From positions 1 to 37,491 of the forward strand of contig NZ_WMLF01000003.1 in NCBI RefSeq assembly GCF_014156695.1: DNA of 37,491 nt, read 5' to 3'. Under the pieces are notes generated by a model. The model was not told where the DNA came from, ran no database searches, and was given only the letters and a program-made list of their open reading frames with translations. The number at the start of each line of letters is the position of its first letter. Position 1 is the first letter of the stretch. The position numbers and the translations under genes are program-made. This stretch comes from Streptomyces durbertensis. Lineage in GTDB: Bacteria; Actinomycetota; Actinomycetes; Streptomycetales; Streptomycetaceae. This document shows, in pieces, positions 1-10,292 of this stretch.

Positions 1-83
1 GGGTGGTGCTCTCACGAGCGTATAGCACGTACATTCGATTTACCGTCCCGAGCTTCCCACTTCACCCGAACGTGTGGCGGGGA

Positions 84-89
84 TAGCGT
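84..89 (+). promoter_or_regulatory. -10 hexamer for a leaderless gene
   Basis: TAGCGT ends 6 nt before the ATG at 96, so transcription should begin at or next to the start codon. There is no good Shine-Dalgarno sequence between. No convincing -35 is visible. Confidence 0.5.
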
Positions 90-95
90 TGGATC

Positions 96-821
96 ATGAT
101 GGATTCCTCCGCTCACCCGGACGCCCGCGCCGAGACGCGCGTACTCGAGGAGGCCACCGACCGGCTGCTGGCCGCCGTCGGGAAGCTGGGCCACCTAGGC
201 GACAGGGCCGTGGCCGAACCGTCGCTGCTGCCCGGCTGGACCCGCGGCCACCTGCTCACCCACCTCTCCCGCAACGCCGACGCGCTGGTCAACGTCCTCC
301 AGGGCCGCCCCATGTACGTCAGCGGCGAGGCCAGGGAGGCCGACATCAACGCCGGCGCCCCACGCGGCGCCGCCGAACAGCTCGCCGACCTGCGGGCCAG
401 CTCCGACCGGCTGCGGTCGGTCATGGAGTCGCTCACCGACGAGCAGTGGAACGCCACCGTCGAGCTGCGCAACGGCGTCACCGACTCCGCCTCCGCGATC
501 CCCTTCCGCAGGCTCGTCGAGGTCGAACTCCACCACGTCGACCTCGGCGTCGGCTACTCGGTCGACGAGCTGCCCGGCGCCTTCACCGACCGCGCCGTGG
601 AGTACCTGGCCAGGCGCTTCTCCGGCCACGCCGACGTGCCCGCGCTGGAGCTGCGCGCGGAGGACGGCCGCAGCTGGACGACGGGCGGCGGACCGGCCGC
701 CGGCGTCTCCCGGCGGATCGTCGTCGGCACCCCCGGCGCGCTGGTCGGCTGGCTCTCCGGCCGCACCACCGGCAGCGGGCTGACGGCCGACGCGCCGCTG
801 CCCGCCCTGCCTCCGCTCTGA
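96..821 (+). CDS. Maleylpyruvate isomerase family, mycothiol-dependent enzyme
   Basis: This 241-residue protein belongs to the actinobacterial maleylpyruvate isomerase / DinB-like family. Its four-helix bundle binds a divalent metal and uses mycothiol as cofactor or co-substrate. The N-terminal motif PGWTRGHLLTHLSRNAD contains the expected first metal ligand, His52. The segment VEVELHHVDLGVGY supplies a Glu-x3-His pair (Glu142, His146) that fits the other two ligands. The C-terminal third (about residues 165-235) resembles the small domain of the family. Two ATGs are adjacent (96 and 99); I chose the first because a TAGCGT hexamer sits 6 nt upstream. The true substrate is unknown: family members include maleylpyruvate isomerases and S-transferases, and no gentisate-pathway genes are nearby. 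A metallo-hydrolase gene follows 104 nt downstream. Confidence 0.85.
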   Translation: MMDSSAHPDARAETRVLEEATDRLLAAVGKLGHLGDRAVAEPSLLPGWTRGHLLTHLSRNADALVNVLQGRPMYVSGEAREADINAGAPRGAAEQLADLRASSDRLRSVMESLTDEQWNATVELRNGVTDSASAIPFRRLVEVELHHVDLGVGYSVDELPGAFTDRAVEYLARRFSGHADVPALELRAEDGRSWTTGGGPAAGVSRRIVVGTPGALVGWLSGRTTGSGLTADAPLPALPPL

Positions 822-925
822 GCGAGCGGGCGTCCGACACAGTAGGCCGCGGCGACCCGAGCGTGCGCGGCGGCCCCGGCGCACCGGGCAGCGGCCCCGC
901 CGCCCCGAGAACAGAAAGGCGCACC

Positions 926-1582
926 ATGCCCTACACCGGAAAGGTCGAGGTCGGCGGCCCGGCCGAGGTCCACGAACTGGCCGACCTGCTGATCTCCAAG
1001 GTCGCCGTCGGCTCGATGAACAACAACGCCTACCTGCTGCGCTGCCGGGAGACCGACGAGCAGCTGCTCATCGACGCCGCCGCCGAACCGCGGACCCTGC
1101 TGAACCTGATCGGCGCCGACGGCATCGACAAGGTCGTCACCACCCACCGGCACGGCGACCACTGGCAGGCGCTGGCCGAGGTGGTCGCGCAGACCGGCGC
1201 CCGGACGTACGCCGGCCGCCACGACGCGGAGGGCATCCCAATGCCCACCGACGTACCGCTGGACGACGGCGACACGGTCACCGTCGGCAGGTGCGAGCTG
1301 ACCGTCCGGCACCTGGTCGGCCACACCCCCGGCTCCGTCGCCCTCGTCTACGACGACCCGCACGGCCACCCCCACGCCTTCACCGGCGACAGCCTCTTCC
1401 CCGGCGGTGTCGGAAACACCTGGGGCGACGCCGACAACTTCAACTCCCTGCTGCACGACGTGGAGACCAAGCTGTTCGGTGAACTCCCCGACGAGACCTG
1501 GGTCTACCCCGGCCACGGCGCCGACACCAGCCTCGGCGCCGAACGCCCCCACCTCCCGGAGTGGCGCGAACGCGGCTGGTGA
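926..1582 (+). CDS. Metallo-beta-lactamase-fold hydrolase (glyoxalase II-like)
   Basis: This 218-residue cytoplasmic hydrolase has the complete dinuclear metal site of the metallo-beta-lactamase fold. It shows THRHGDHW (HxHxDH), VGHTPGS (third-motif His), TGDSLF (bridging Asp) and YPGHG (last His). The layout resembles glyoxalase II-type thioesterases. In an organism that makes mycothiol the substrate may be a mycothiol thioester, but that is inference. The ATG at 926 is chosen because AGAAAGG lies about 6 nt upstream and the fold begins soon after; the frame stays open further upstream only because of high GC. It follows the mycothiol-dependent isomerase-family gene on the same strand, so the two may work in one thiol detoxification process. 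Confidence 0.87.
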   Translation: MPYTGKVEVGGPAEVHELADLLISKVAVGSMNNNAYLLRCRETDEQLLIDAAAEPRTLLNLIGADGIDKVVTTHRHGDHWQALAEVVAQTGARTYAGRHDAEGIPMPTDVPLDDGDTVTVGRCELTVRHLVGHTPGSVALVYDDPHGHPHAFTGDSLFPGGVGNTWGDADNFNSLLHDVETKLFGELPDETWVYPGHGADTSLGAERPHLPEWRERGW

Positions 1583-1631
1583 GCCCCGGGAAGCCTCCCC
1601 CGCGGACCGGCCGTCCCGCTGTCGGGTGGCG

Positions 1632-1669
1632 CGCCCCCGCACCGCGGCCGATACCCGTCGGCGGGGGCG
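1632..1669 (+). terminator. Candidate GC hairpin after the metallo-hydrolase gene
   Basis: CGCCCCCGC (1632-1640) pairs perfectly with GCGGGGGCG (1661-1669) across a 20-nt loop. It lies between the hydrolase stop and uvrC. No T-run follows, which is usual in this GC-rich window. Confidence 0.45.
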
Positions 1670-1691
1670 GCGTCCTGTCGGTGCCGGGTCG

Positions 1692-1697
1692 TAGGGT
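1692..1697 (+). promoter_or_regulatory. -10 hexamer of uvrC, probably leaderless
   Basis: TAGGGT ends 7 nt before the uvrC ATG at 1705. The gap contains GTGAGG, which could act as a weak ribosome site only if transcription starts further upstream. Confidence 0.45.
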
Positions 1698-1704
1698 GTG
1701 AGGC

Positions 1705-3744
1705 ATGGCAGACCCCTCCAGCTACCGTCCCAAGCCGGGGCAGATCCCCGATTCCCCGGGGGTCTACCGCTTCCGCGACGAGCACCAGCGGGTGATCTAC
1801 GTCGGCAAGGCAAAAAGCCTGCGGCCGCGCCTGTCCTCCTACTTCCAGGACCTCTCCAACCTCCACCCGCGCACCCGCACCATGGTCACCACCGCCGCCT
1901 CGGTCGACTGGACGGTGGTGTCCACCGAGGTCGAGGCGCTGCAGCTGGAGTACACCTGGATCAAGGAGTTCGACCCCCGGTTCAACGTCAAGTACCGGGA
2001 CGACAAGAGCTACCCCTACCTCGCGGTCACCATGAACGAGGAGTTCCCCCGGGCCCAGGTGATGCGCGGCGCCAAGCGGAAGGGCGTGCGCTACTTCGGA
2101 CCGTACGGCCACGCCTGGGCGATCCGCGAGACGGTCGACCTGCTGCTGCGCGTCTTCCCCGTCCGCACCTGCTCGGCGGGCGTGTTCAAGCGCTCCGCGC
2201 AGATCGGCCGGCCCTGCCTGCTCGGCTACATCGGCAAGTGCTCGGCGCCCTGCGTGGGCCGCGTCTCCGCCGAGGAGCACCGCGAACTCGCCGAGGAGTT
2301 CTGCGACTTCATGGCCGGCCGGACGAGCGCCCACCTCCGCCGGCTGGAGAAGGAGATGCAGCTCGCGGCCGAGGACATGGAGTACGAGCGCGCCGCCCGG
2401 CTGCGCGACGACATCCAGGCGCTGCGCCGCGCGATGGAGAAGAACGCCGTGGTGTTCGGCGACGCCACCGACGCCGACGTCGTCGCGCTCGCCGAGGACG
2501 AGCTGGAGGCGGCGGTGCAGATCTTCCACGTGCGCGGCGGCCGCATCCGGGGCCAGCGCGGCTGGGTCACCGACAAGGTGGAGGCCATCGGCACCGGCGA
2601 GCTCGTCGAGCACGCCCTCCAGCAGCTGTACGGCGAGGAGCGCGGCGAGGCGATCCCCCGCGAGGTCCTGGTGCCCGCGCTGCCCGAGCCCGCCGGGCCG
2701 CTGACCGAGTGGCTGTCCGGGCTGCGCGGCGCCCGCGTCGACCTGCGCGTCCCGCGGCGCGGTGACAAGCGCGACCTGATGGACACCGTCCGGCGCAACG
2801 CCGAGCAGACCCTCACCCTCCACAAGACCAAACGCGCCTCCGACCTCACGACCCGCTCCCGGGCCCTGGAGGAGATCGCCGAAGCCCTCGACCTGGACTC
2901 CGTGCCGCTGCGCATCGAGTGCTTCGACGTCTCCCACCTCCAGGGCGAGGACGTCGTCGCGTCGATGGTCGTCTTCGAGGACGGGCTGCCGAGGAAGAGC
3001 GAGTACCGGCGCTTCCAGATCCGCTCCTTCGAGGGACAGGACGACGTCCGCGCCATGAACGAGGTGGTGGGCCGCCGCTTCCGCCGCTACCTGCGGGAGA
3101 AGCAGCGCACCGGCGAATGGGTCGAACCCGAGCCGCCCGCCGCGCCGGACGCGGCACAGGACACCGGCTCCGACGCCGCACAGGACACCGCCCCCGGGAC
3201 CGAGGCCGTCGACGGCGGCCCGCGCGAGCCGGACGGCCGCCCCAAGCGGTTCGCCTACCCGCCGCAGCTCCTCGTCGTCGACGGCGGCCGCCCGCAGGTC
3301 GCCGCCGCCCGCGCCGCCCTCGACGAGCTGGGCATCGACGACGTCGCCGTCTGCGGTCTGGCCAAACGCCTGGAGGAGGTCTGGCTGCCCGACGACCCGG
3401 ACCCGGTGGTCCTGCCACGCACCAGCGAGGGCCTGTACCTGCTCCAGCGGGTCCGCGACGAGGCGCACCGGTTCGCTCTGCGCTACCAGCGCGGCAAGCG
3501 CGTCAAGGCGCTCAGATCGGGCCCGCTGGACGCGGTGCCGGGGCTGGGGGAGACCCGCAAGCAGGCGCTGGTCAAGCACTTCGGCTCGGTGAAGCGGCTG
3601 CGCGCCGCGACGGTCGAGGAGCTGTGCGAGGTGCCCGGCATCGGCCGCAAGACGGCCGAGACCGTGGCGGCCGCGCTCGCCGGCGCCGCCGCCCCGGCGC
3701 CCGCGGTGAACACGGCCACCGGCGAGATCATCGAGGATGATTGA
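1705..3744 (+). CDS. uvrC: UvrABC excinuclease subunit C
   Basis: UvrC makes both incisions around DNA lesions in nucleotide excision repair, acting with UvrA and UvrB. The 679-residue protein starts with a GIY-YIG nuclease domain (GVYRF ... [12 protein letters not shown], about residues 15-95). Four cysteines at 156, 171, 179 and 183 match the spacing of the UvrC Fe-S cluster ligands. A UVR motif follows near residues 205-245, then the RNase H-like 3'-side nuclease domain ([26 protein letters not shown]), and two helix-hairpin-helix motifs at the C-terminus ([21 protein letters not shown]). A low-complexity Ala/Asp/Thr insert with a duplicated DAAQDT unit interrupts the RNase H-like domain near residues 475-515. 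Being near-leaderless, it is probably transcribed from its own promoter. The rapZ-yvcK-whiA genes follow, a conserved actinobacterial neighbourhood. Confidence 0.97.
   Translation: MADPSSYRPKPGQIPDSPGVYRFRDEHQRVIYVGKAKSLRPRLSSYFQDLSNLHPRTRTMVTTAASVDWTVVSTEVEALQLEYTWIKEFDPRFNVKYRDDKSYPYLAVTMNEEFPRAQVMRGAKRKGVRYFGPYGHAWAIRETVDLLLRVFPVRTCSAGVFKRSAQIGRPCLLGYIGKCSAPCVGRVSAEEHRELAEEFCDFMAGRTSAHLRRLEKEMQLAAEDMEYERAARLRDDIQALRRAMEKNAVVFGDATDADVVALAEDELEAAVQIFHVRGGRIRGQRGWVTDKVEAIGTGELVEHALQQLYGEERGEAIPREVLVPALPEPAGPLTEWLSGLRGARVDLRVPRRGDKRDLMDTVRRNAEQTLTLHKTKRASDLTTRSRALEEIAEALDLDSVPLRIECFDVSHLQGEDVVASMVVFEDGLPRKSEYRRFQIRSFEGQDDVRAMNEVVGRRFRRYLREKQRTGEWVEPEPPAAPDAAQDTGSDAAQDTAPGTEAVDGGPREPDGRPKRFAYPPQLLVVDGGRPQVAAARAALDELGIDDVAVCGLAKRLEEVWLPDDPDPVVLPRTSEGLYLLQRVRDEAHRFALRYQRGKRVKALRSGPLDAVPGLGETRKQALVKHFGSVKRLRAATVEELCEVPGIGRKTAETVAAALAGAAAPAPAVNTATGEIIEDD
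3148..3190 (+). repeat. In-frame 24-bp tandem repeat inside uvrC
   Basis: Two copies of a 24-bp unit (3148-3171 and 3172-3190, the second incomplete) encode DAAQDTGS followed by DAAQDT. They lie in the variable insert of the RNase H-like domain. The copies differ at single bases, so the duplication is not brand new. Confidence 0.75.
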
Positions 3745-3795
3745 AACAGATCGAGCCGTGGGCACAGCGCCACGGCCACACCACCGGGGGACCAC

Positions 3796-4725
3796 ATGGA
3801 CAACACCGAACAGCACGAGGCACAGGTGAGTACAAGCAGCCCCGCCGAGGGCAACGGCACCGGGACGATCCCCGAGCTGGTCATCATCTCCGGCATGTCC
3901 GGCGCCGGTCGCAGCACCGCCGCCAAGTGCCTGGAGGACCTGGGCTGGTTCGTGGTGGACAACCTGCCACCGGCGCTCATCCCCACCATGGTCGACCTGG
4001 GCGCCCGCTCCCAGGGGAACGTCGCGCGCATCGCCGTCGTGGTCGACGTGCGCGGCCGCGGCTTCTTCGACAGCCTGCGCGAGTCGCTCAACGGGCTGGC
4101 CGCGCAGAAGGTCACCCGCCGCATCGTGTTCCTGGAGGCCTCCGACGACGCCCTCGTCCGACGCTTCGAGTCGGTGCGCCGCCCGCACCCGCTCCAGGGC
4201 GACGGCCGCATCGTCGACGGCATCGCCGCCGAGCGGGAGCTGCTGCGCGAGCTGCGCGGCGACGCCGACCTGGTGATCGACACCTCCAGCCTCAACGTGC
4301 ACGAGCTGCGCGCCAAGATGGACGCCCGGTTCGCCGGCGAGGACGAGCCCGAGCTCCGGGCGACCGTGATGTCGTTCGGCTACAAGTACGGGCTGCCGGT
4401 CGACGCCGACCTGGTCGTCGACTGCCGCTTCCTGCCGAACCCGCACTGGGTGCCGGAGCTGCGCCCCTTCACCGGAACGAGTGAGGAGGTCGCGGCCTAC
4501 GTCTTCAACCAGCCGGGCGCCAAGGAGTTCCTGGACCGCTACACCGAGCTGCTCCAGCTGATCGCCGCCGGCTACCGCCGGGAGGGCAAGCGCTACGTGA
4601 CGGTCGCCGTCGGCTGCACCGGCGGCAAGCACCGCAGCGTCGCCATGTCGGAGCGGCTCGGCAAGCGACTCGCGGCCGAGGGAGTGGAGACCGTGGTCGT
4701 CCACCGGGACATGGGACGTGAATGA
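3796..4725 (+). CDS. rapZ: RapZ-family nucleotide-binding protein (RNase adapter / YvcJ)
   Basis: This 309-residue P-loop protein belongs to the RapZ/YvcJ family. In E. coli RapZ guides RNase E to the small RNA GlmZ to control glucosamine-6-phosphate synthesis; the actinobacterial role is less clear. The nucleotide-binding loop is GMSGAGRST at residues 33-41, with Arg where the classical Walker A Lys would be. The conserved C-terminal motif CTGGKHRSVAMSERL is intact. The ATG at 3796 has GGGGGA 4-9 nt upstream. A GTG at 3826 with GAGG upstream is a credible alternative that would give 299 residues. The stop overlaps the yvcK ATG as ATGA, so the two are translationally coupled. Confidence 0.93.
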   Translation: MDNTEQHEAQVSTSSPAEGNGTGTIPELVIISGMSGAGRSTAAKCLEDLGWFVVDNLPPALIPTMVDLGARSQGNVARIAVVVDVRGRGFFDSLRESLNGLAAQKVTRRIVFLEASDDALVRRFESVRRPHPLQGDGRIVDGIAAERELLRELRGDADLVIDTSSLNVHELRAKMDARFAGEDEPELRATVMSFGYKYGLPVDADLVVDCRFLPNPHWVPELRPFTGTSEEVAAYVFNQPGAKEFLDRYTELLQLIAAGYRREGKRYVTVAVGCTGGKHRSVAMSERLGKRLAAEGVETVVVHRDMGRE

Positions 4726-5750
4726 GCTCGGTGACCGGTCGTACTCTGCGGCTGCGCCGCCGCAAGCTCGTCCCCGGCCGCAAGGGGCAGCCGAAGGTGG
4801 TCGCGCTGGGCGGCGGCATGGGGCTGTCCGCCTCGCTGACCGCGCTGCGCCGCATCACCGGTGACCTCACCGCGGTGGTGACCGTCGCCGACGACGGCGG
4901 CTCCAGCGGCCGGCTGCGGGACGAGCTGGACGTGCTGCCGCCGGGCGACCTCCGCAAGGCGCTGGCCGCGCTGTGCGGGGACGACCAGTGGGGCCGCACC
5001 TGGGCCCAGGTCGTCCAGCACCGGTTCACCGGCGAGGGCGACCTCAAGGGCCACGCCGTGGGCAACCTGCTCATCGTGGCGCTGTGGGAGCAGCTGGGCG
5101 ACCACGTCGCCGCGCTCGACCTGGTCGGCAAACTGCTCGGGGCGCACGGCCGGGTGCTGCCGATGTCGGCGGTACCCCTCGAACTCCAGGCCGAGGTGCG
5201 CGGCCACGACCCGGACAGACCCGACGAGCTGTCCACCGTCCGCGGCCAGGCGACGGTCGCGCTGACGCCCGGCGAGGTGCAGCGGGTGCGCCTGGTGCCG
5301 AGCGACCCGCCGGCCGTGCCGGAGGCGGTCTCGGCGGTGCTGGACGCCGACTGGGTGGTCGTGGGGCCGGGCTCCTGGTTCTCCTCGGTGATCCCGCACC
5401 TGCTGGTGCCGGAACTGCTCCAGGCGCTGTGCGAGACGAAGGCGCGGAAGGTGCTGTCACTCAACCTCGCGCCGCAACCGGGCGAGACCGACGGCTTCTC
5501 CCCGCAGCGTCATTTGGAGGTTTTGGCCCGACACGCCCCTAAACTCGCCTTCGACGTGGTCCTGGCGGACCAGGATGCGGTGCCGGACGCGGAAGGCCTG
5601 CGCCGGGAGGCCGCGGAACTGCTCGGTGGCGCGGTCGAACTCGCGGCGGTCGCCGCCCCCGACGGCTCCCCGCGGCACGATCCGGAGCTGCTGGCCGCCG
5701 CGTACGACCGTATTTTTCGGATGCATGGAAGGATCGGCCCATGGCGATGA
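4722..5750 (+). CDS. yvcK: YvcK / CofD-like gluconeogenesis factor
   Basis: YvcK-family proteins bind UDP-sugars such as UDP-GlcNAc and coordinate central carbon flow with cell wall synthesis. The 342-residue protein has the family nucleotide-binding start [18 protein letters not shown] (about residues 27-44), followed by [14 protein letters not shown] and PGDLRKAL. It also carries the later motif [18 protein letters not shown]. It overlaps rapZ by 4 nt and whiA by 10 nt, making a tightly coupled rapZ-yvcK-whiA trio. This order is conserved across Actinobacteria and Firmicutes and supports the identification. The first about 25 residues are basic and variable. Confidence 0.94.
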   Translation: MSSVTGRTLRLRRRKLVPGRKGQPKVVALGGGMGLSASLTALRRITGDLTAVVTVADDGGSSGRLRDELDVLPPGDLRKALAALCGDDQWGRTWAQVVQHRFTGEGDLKGHAVGNLLIVALWEQLGDHVAALDLVGKLLGAHGRVLPMSAVPLELQAEVRGHDPDRPDELSTVRGQATVALTPGEVQRVRLVPSDPPAVPEAVSAVLDADWVVVGPGSWFSSVIPHLLVPELLQALCETKARKVLSLNLAPQPGETDGFSPQRHLEVLARHAPKLAFDVVLADQDAVPDAEGLRREAAELLGGAVELAAVAAPDGSPRHDPELLAAAYDRIFRMHGRIGPWR

Positions 5751-6718
5751 CGGCAGCGGTGAAGGACGAGATCTCCCGGCTACCCGTCACCCGAACCTGC
5801 TGCCGGAAGTCGGAGGTCTCCTCCATCCTGCGGTTCGCGGGCGGACTCCACCTGGTCAGCGGGCGCATCGTGATCGAGGCCGAGCTGGACACCGGCATCG
5901 CGGCGCGCCGGCTCCGCAAGGACGTGCTGGAGATCTTCGGGCACAACTCGGACCTCGTGGTGATGGCGCCGGGCGGGCTGCGCCGGGGCAGCAGGTACGT
6001 CGTTCGGGTGGTGGCGGGAGGCGACCAGCTGGCCCGCCAGACGGGTCTGGTGGACGGCCGGGGCCGGCCGATCCGGGGCCTGCCGCCGCAGGTGGTCTCG
6101 GGGGCCACCTGCGACGCCGAGGCGGCCTGGCGCGGCGCCTTCCTGGCGCACGGCTCGCTGACCGAGCCGGGGCGCTCCTCCTCCCTCGAGGTGACCTGCC
6201 CGGGTCCTGAGGCGGCGCTGGCCCTGGTGGGCGCGGCCCGCCGGCTCCAGATCGGCGCCAAGGCCCGCGAGGTGCGCGGCGTGGACCGGGTGGTGGTCCG
6301 GGACGGCGACGCCATCGGCGCGCTGCTGACCAGGCTGGGCGCGCACGAGTCGGTGCTGGCCTGGGAGGAGCGCCGGATGCGCCGGGAGGTGCGGGCCACG
6401 GCCAACCGGCTGGCGAACTTCGACGACGCCAACCTGCGCCGCTCGGCCCGCGCCGCGGTGGCGGCCGGCGCCCGGGTGCAGCGGGCGTTGGAGATCCTGG
6501 GCGACGAGGTGCCCGAGCACCTGGCCGCGGCCGGGCGGCTGCGCATGGAGCACAAGCAGGCGTCGCTGGAGGAGCTGGGCGCGCTGGCCGACCCGCCGCT
6601 CACCAAGGACGCGGTCGCCGGCCGGATCCGGCGCCTGCTCGCGATGGCGGACAAGCGCGCCTCGGACCTCGGGATCCCGGGTACCGAGTCGAGCCTCACC
6701 GAGGAGATGGTGGGCTGA
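5741..6718 (+). CDS. whiA: Sporulation transcription factor WhiA
   Basis: WhiA is a DNA-binding regulator that in Streptomyces acts with WhiB to switch aerial hyphae from growth to sporulation septation. The 325-residue protein has an N-terminal LAGLIDADG-homing-endonuclease-like region (about 20-200). A C-terminal helix-turn-helix ([25 protein letters not shown] split around residues 270-300) provides most of the DNA binding. The ATG at 5741 has GGAAGGA about 7 nt upstream; an in-frame ATG two codons later is possible. The start lies inside the yvcK 3' end, so expression is at least partly coupled to yvcK. A strong hairpin follows at 6782. Confidence 0.96.
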   Translation: MAMTAAVKDEISRLPVTRTCCRKSEVSSILRFAGGLHLVSGRIVIEAELDTGIAARRLRKDVLEIFGHNSDLVVMAPGGLRRGSRYVVRVVAGGDQLARQTGLVDGRGRPIRGLPPQVVSGATCDAEAAWRGAFLAHGSLTEPGRSSSLEVTCPGPEAALALVGAARRLQIGAKAREVRGVDRVVVRDGDAIGALLTRLGAHESVLAWEERRMRREVRATANRLANFDDANLRRSARAAVAAGARVQRALEILGDEVPEHLAAAGRLRMEHKQASLEELGALADPPLTKDAVAGRIRRLLAMADKRASDLGIPGTESSLTEEMVG

Positions 6719-6781
6719 CGCCGCGCGGCGGCGCCCGCGGGACCCGTACGACCCGCGGGACCTCATGGGAAACGCCGTCCG

Positions 6782-6826
6782 TCCGACGGGTTCCGCCTCG
6801 GCTCCGAAAGGCCGGAACCCGTCGGA
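6782..6826 (+). terminator. Terminator hairpin after whiA
   Basis: A perfect 14-bp inverted repeat: TCCGACGGGTTCCG (6782-6795) and its complement at 6813-6826, with a 17-nt loop. It ends the rapZ-yvcK-whiA unit before gap. Confidence 0.8.
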
Positions 6827-6880
6827 TGACGGGCGAAACGTGGCCGAGGCGTCGATGTAACCGGGAGCGGCCCGGCGCGG

Positions 6881-6886
6881 TAGGGT
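6881..6886 (+). promoter_or_regulatory. Candidate -10 hexamer of gap
   Basis: TAGGGT about 80 nt before the gap GTG matches the streptomycete -10 pattern. No clear -35 is seen. Transcription from here gives a leader of about 70 nt that includes the 6921-6944 hairpin. Confidence 0.35.
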
Positions 6887-6920
6887 CGGAGGTGGTCGGG
6901 GACATCCCAAACAACCCCTT

Positions 6921-6944
6921 CGCCGGTACCCGCACGTACCGGCG
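6921..6944 (+). promoter_or_regulatory. 9-bp perfect inverted repeat in the gap leader
   Basis: CGCCGGTAC (6921-6929) and GTACCGGCG (6936-6944) flank a 6-nt loop. It lies 8 nt before the GAGGAG ribosome site of gap. It may be an mRNA hairpin near the ribosome site or a DNA operator; the sequence alone cannot decide. Confidence 0.55.
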
Positions 6945-6951
6945 TACCTAA

Positions 6952-7971
<1,020 letters not shown>

Positions 7972-8003
7972 TCGCAGCCGCGATCGCGGGCGCCGAGAAG
8001 TGA

Positions 8004-8053
8004 CGGCACCGGGCCCGCGCGGCGCATCGACGCGCCGTGCGGGCCCGGTGCCG
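8004..8053 (+). terminator. 22-bp hairpin between gap and pgk
   Basis: Positions 8004-8025 pair with 8032-8053 around a 6-nt loop; all pairs are Watson-Crick except one G-T (8019/8038). It starts 33 nt after the gap stop and ends 17 nt before the pgk ribosome site. It is either a terminator or a partial attenuator / mRNA stabiliser inside the glycolytic operon. Confidence 0.8.
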
Positions 8054-8086
8054 TGCCGGGCCTTCCACCCAAGGAGTCAGTAACCA

Positions 8087-9298
8087 ATGAAGACGATCGA
8101 CGATCTCCTCCGGGACGGCGTCGCGGGCAAGCGGGTCTTCGTCCGCGCCGACCTGAACGTCCCGCTCGCCGGGGACACGATCACCGACGACGGCCGGATC
8201 AGGGCCGCCGTCCCGACGATCTCGCGGCTCGCCGAGGCGGGCGCCCGTGTCATCGTCGCCTCCCACCTGGGTCGCCCGAAGGGCGAGCCGGACCCGCGGT
8301 TCTCGCTCGCGCCGGTCGCCCGCCGGCTCGGTGAACTACTGGGTCGCGAGGTCGCGTTCGCGACCGACACCGTGGGGGAAAGCGCGAAGGCCACCGTCGC
8401 CGCTCTCGGCGACGGCGAGGTCACGCTGCTGGAGAACCTGCGCTTCCAGGCCGGCGAGACCGCCAAGGACGACGGTGAGCGGGCCGCGTTCGCCGACGAG
8501 CTGGCCGCGCTCGCGGACCTGTACGTCGGTGACGGCTTCGGCGCCGTGCACCGCAAGCACGCCTCGGTCTTCGACCTCCCGGCCCGGCTGCCGCACGCGG
8601 CCGGCGGCCTGATCGCCACCGAGGTCGGCGTGCTGCGCCGCCTGACCGACGACGTCCGGCGCCCCTACGCCGTGGTGCTCGGCGGCGCGAAGGTCTCCGA
8701 CAAGCTCGGTGTCATCGACCACCTGCTGGAGCGCGCCGACCGCATCCTCATCGGCGGCGGCATGGCGTACACCTTCCTCAAGGCGCAGGGCCACGAGGTG
8801 GGCAACTCGCTGCTGCAGGAGGACCAGCTGGACGCCGTGCGCGGCTACCTCAAGCGGGCCGAGGAGCGCGGCGTGGAGTTCGTCCTGCCGGTGGACGTGC
8901 TCGCCGCGGCCGAGTTCCCGGACCTCGCGGCCAAGGCGCCGGCCGAGCCCCGGACGGTCGGCGTGGACGCGATCCCGGCCGACCTGATGGGCCTGGACAT
9001 CGGCCCGAGGACCCAGGAGCTGTACGCGGCCAAGCTCGCCGACGCGGCGACGGTGTTCTGGAACGGCCCGATGGGCGTCTTCGAGCACCCGGACTTCGCC
9101 GGCGGCACCCGTGCCGTCGCCCAGGCCCTGCTGGACAGCTCGGCCTTCACCGTCGTCGGCGGCGGCGACAGCGCGGCGGCCGTCCGGCTGCTGGGCTTCG
9201 ACGAGACCGCCTTCGGCCACATCTCGACCGGCGGAGGCGCGAGCCTCGAATACCTGGAGGGCAAGACCCTGCCCGGTCTCGCCGCACTGGAGGACTGA
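8087..9298 (+). CDS. pgk: Phosphoglycerate kinase
   Basis: Phosphoglycerate kinase transfers the acyl phosphate of 1,3-bisphosphoglycerate to ADP. The 403-residue protein shows [12 protein letters not shown] at the N-terminus (substrate site), ASHLGRPKG (basic patch), GGAKVSDK and WNGPMGVFE (nucleotide site), and the C-terminal [10 protein letters not shown] loop. Length is typical. AAGGAG lies 10 nt before the ATG. The stop is 4 nt before the tpiA GTG, so pgk and tpiA are co-translated. Confidence 0.98.
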   Translation: MKTIDDLLRDGVAGKRVFVRADLNVPLAGDTITDDGRIRAAVPTISRLAEAGARVIVASHLGRPKGEPDPRFSLAPVARRLGELLGREVAFATDTVGESAKATVAALGDGEVTLLENLRFQAGETAKDDGERAAFADELAALADLYVGDGFGAVHRKHASVFDLPARLPHAAGGLIATEVGVLRRLTDDVRRPYAVVLGGAKVSDKLGVIDHLLERADRILIGGGMAYTFLKAQGHEVGNSLLQEDQLDAVRGYLKRAEERGVEFVLPVDVLAAAEFPDLAAKAPAEPRTVGVDAIPADLMGLDIGPRTQELYAAKLADAATVFWNGPMGVFEHPDFAGGTRAVAQALLDSSAFTVVGGGDSAAAVRLLGFDETAFGHISTGGGASLEYLEGKTLPGLAALED

Positions 9299-9302
9299 AC
9301 AC

Positions 9303-10079
9303 GTGAGTTCCCGTACGCCCATCATGGCGGGCAACTGGAAGATGAACCTCAACCACCTCGAGGCCATCTCCCACGTCCAGAAGCTCGCCTTCACCCTGGA
9401 CGACAAGGACTACGAGGGCACCGAGGTCGTCGTCCTCCCGCCGTTCACCGACCTGCGGTCGGTGCAGTCCCTGGTCAACGGCGACAAGCTGAAGATCGGT
9501 TTCGGCGCCCAGGACATCTCGGTGCACGACTCGGGTGCCTACACCGGTGAGGTCAGCGGGCCGATGCTGGCCAAGCTGAACTGCTCCTACGTGGTCGTCG
9601 GCCACTCCGAGCGGCGCCAGTACCACGGCGAGGACGAGGCGGTGTGCAACGCCAAGGTGAAGGCGGCGTTCCGCAACGAGATCGTCCCGATCCTGTGCGT
9701 CGGTGAGGGCCTGGACGTCCGCAAGGCGGGCAACCAGGTGGCGCACACCCTCGCCCAGGTCGACGGCGCCCTGGAGGGCGTGCCGGCCGAGCAGGCCGAG
9801 CGCCTGGTGATCGCCTACGAGCCGGTCTGGGCGATCGGCACCGGCGAGGTCGCCACCCCCGAGGACGCGCAGGAGGTCTGCGGCGCGATCCGCGGCCGAC
9901 TCGCCGAGCTGTACCACCAGGACGTGGCCGACAAGGTCCGCATCCAGTACGGCGGCTCGGTGAAGGGCGACAACGTCAACGCGATCATGTCGCAGCCGGA
10001 CGTGGACGGCGCGCTGGTCGGCGGCGCCTCGCTGAACGCCGACGAGTTCGCGAAGATCGTCCGGTTCCGGGACCAGTAG
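9303..10079 (+). CDS. tpiA: Triosephosphate isomerase
   Basis: Triosephosphate isomerase interconverts dihydroxyacetone phosphate and glyceraldehyde 3-phosphate. The 258-residue TIM barrel has the catalytic set: Lys13 in GNWKMN, His101 in VVGHSERR, and Glu173 in [11 protein letters not shown]. The phosphate loop IQYGGSV and the GALVGGASL end are also present. The start is GTG 9303, because GGAGG at the end of pgk lies 9 nt upstream and the protein then matches family length. The frame is open upstream into pgk, but that is not used. A 17-bp hairpin follows. Confidence 0.97.
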   Translation: MSSRTPIMAGNWKMNLNHLEAISHVQKLAFTLDDKDYEGTEVVVLPPFTDLRSVQSLVNGDKLKIGFGAQDISVHDSGAYTGEVSGPMLAKLNCSYVVVGHSERRQYHGEDEAVCNAKVKAAFRNEIVPILCVGEGLDVRKAGNQVAHTLAQVDGALEGVPAEQAERLVIAYEPVWAIGTGEVATPEDAQEVCGAIRGRLAELYHQDVADKVRIQYGGSVKGDNVNAIMSQPDVDGALVGGASLNADEFAKIVRFRDQ

Positions 10080-10098
10080 TCCGTCCCCGCTCCACGGC

Positions 10099-10142
10099 CG
10101 CCTCGTCCCGTTCCCGCGCCGCGGTGGGAACGGGACGAGGCG
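10099..10142 (+). terminator. Terminator hairpin after tpiA
   Basis: A perfect 17-bp inverted repeat, 10099-10115 with 10126-10142, and a 10-nt loop. It closes the pgk-tpiA transcript 20 nt after the stop. Confidence 0.85.
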
Positions 10143-10204
10143 CGTGGCGCCCCGCGGCCCGGGCCGGCCGGCGGCCTGACTAGGTCTTCCGGGCCCGGAC
10201 GTCG

Positions 10205-10210
10205 TACCCT
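10205..10210 (+). promoter_or_regulatory. Candidate -10 hexamer of secG
   Basis: TACCCT about 83 nt before the secG start, downstream of the tpiA terminator. The -35 region is not recognisable, so this is tentative. Confidence 0.3.
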
Positions 10211-10292
10211 GTCGGGGCCGGCCTGTTGACCCGGCCCCTTGTGATCCATCCGTTCCTTCCGCCTACGAAGCCCCCAGAGAGTTGGTCCAGCC

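Noticed and set aside
3755-3776. GCCGTGG/CCACGGC hairpin between uvrC and rapZ
   Set aside because: Only 7 bp with an 8-nt loop, right before the rapZ ribosome site; too weak to call a terminator.
1504-4704. Open frame of 1066 codons on the minus strand opposite uvrC and rapZ
   Set aside because: It is a high-GC shadow: composition is low-complexity with no motifs, and the plus strand carries clear uvrC and rapZ.
9111-9302. N-terminal extension of triosephosphate isomerase into pgk
   Set aside because: The extension is Pro/Ser/Arg-rich shadow; GTG 9303 with a ribosome site gives the usual length.
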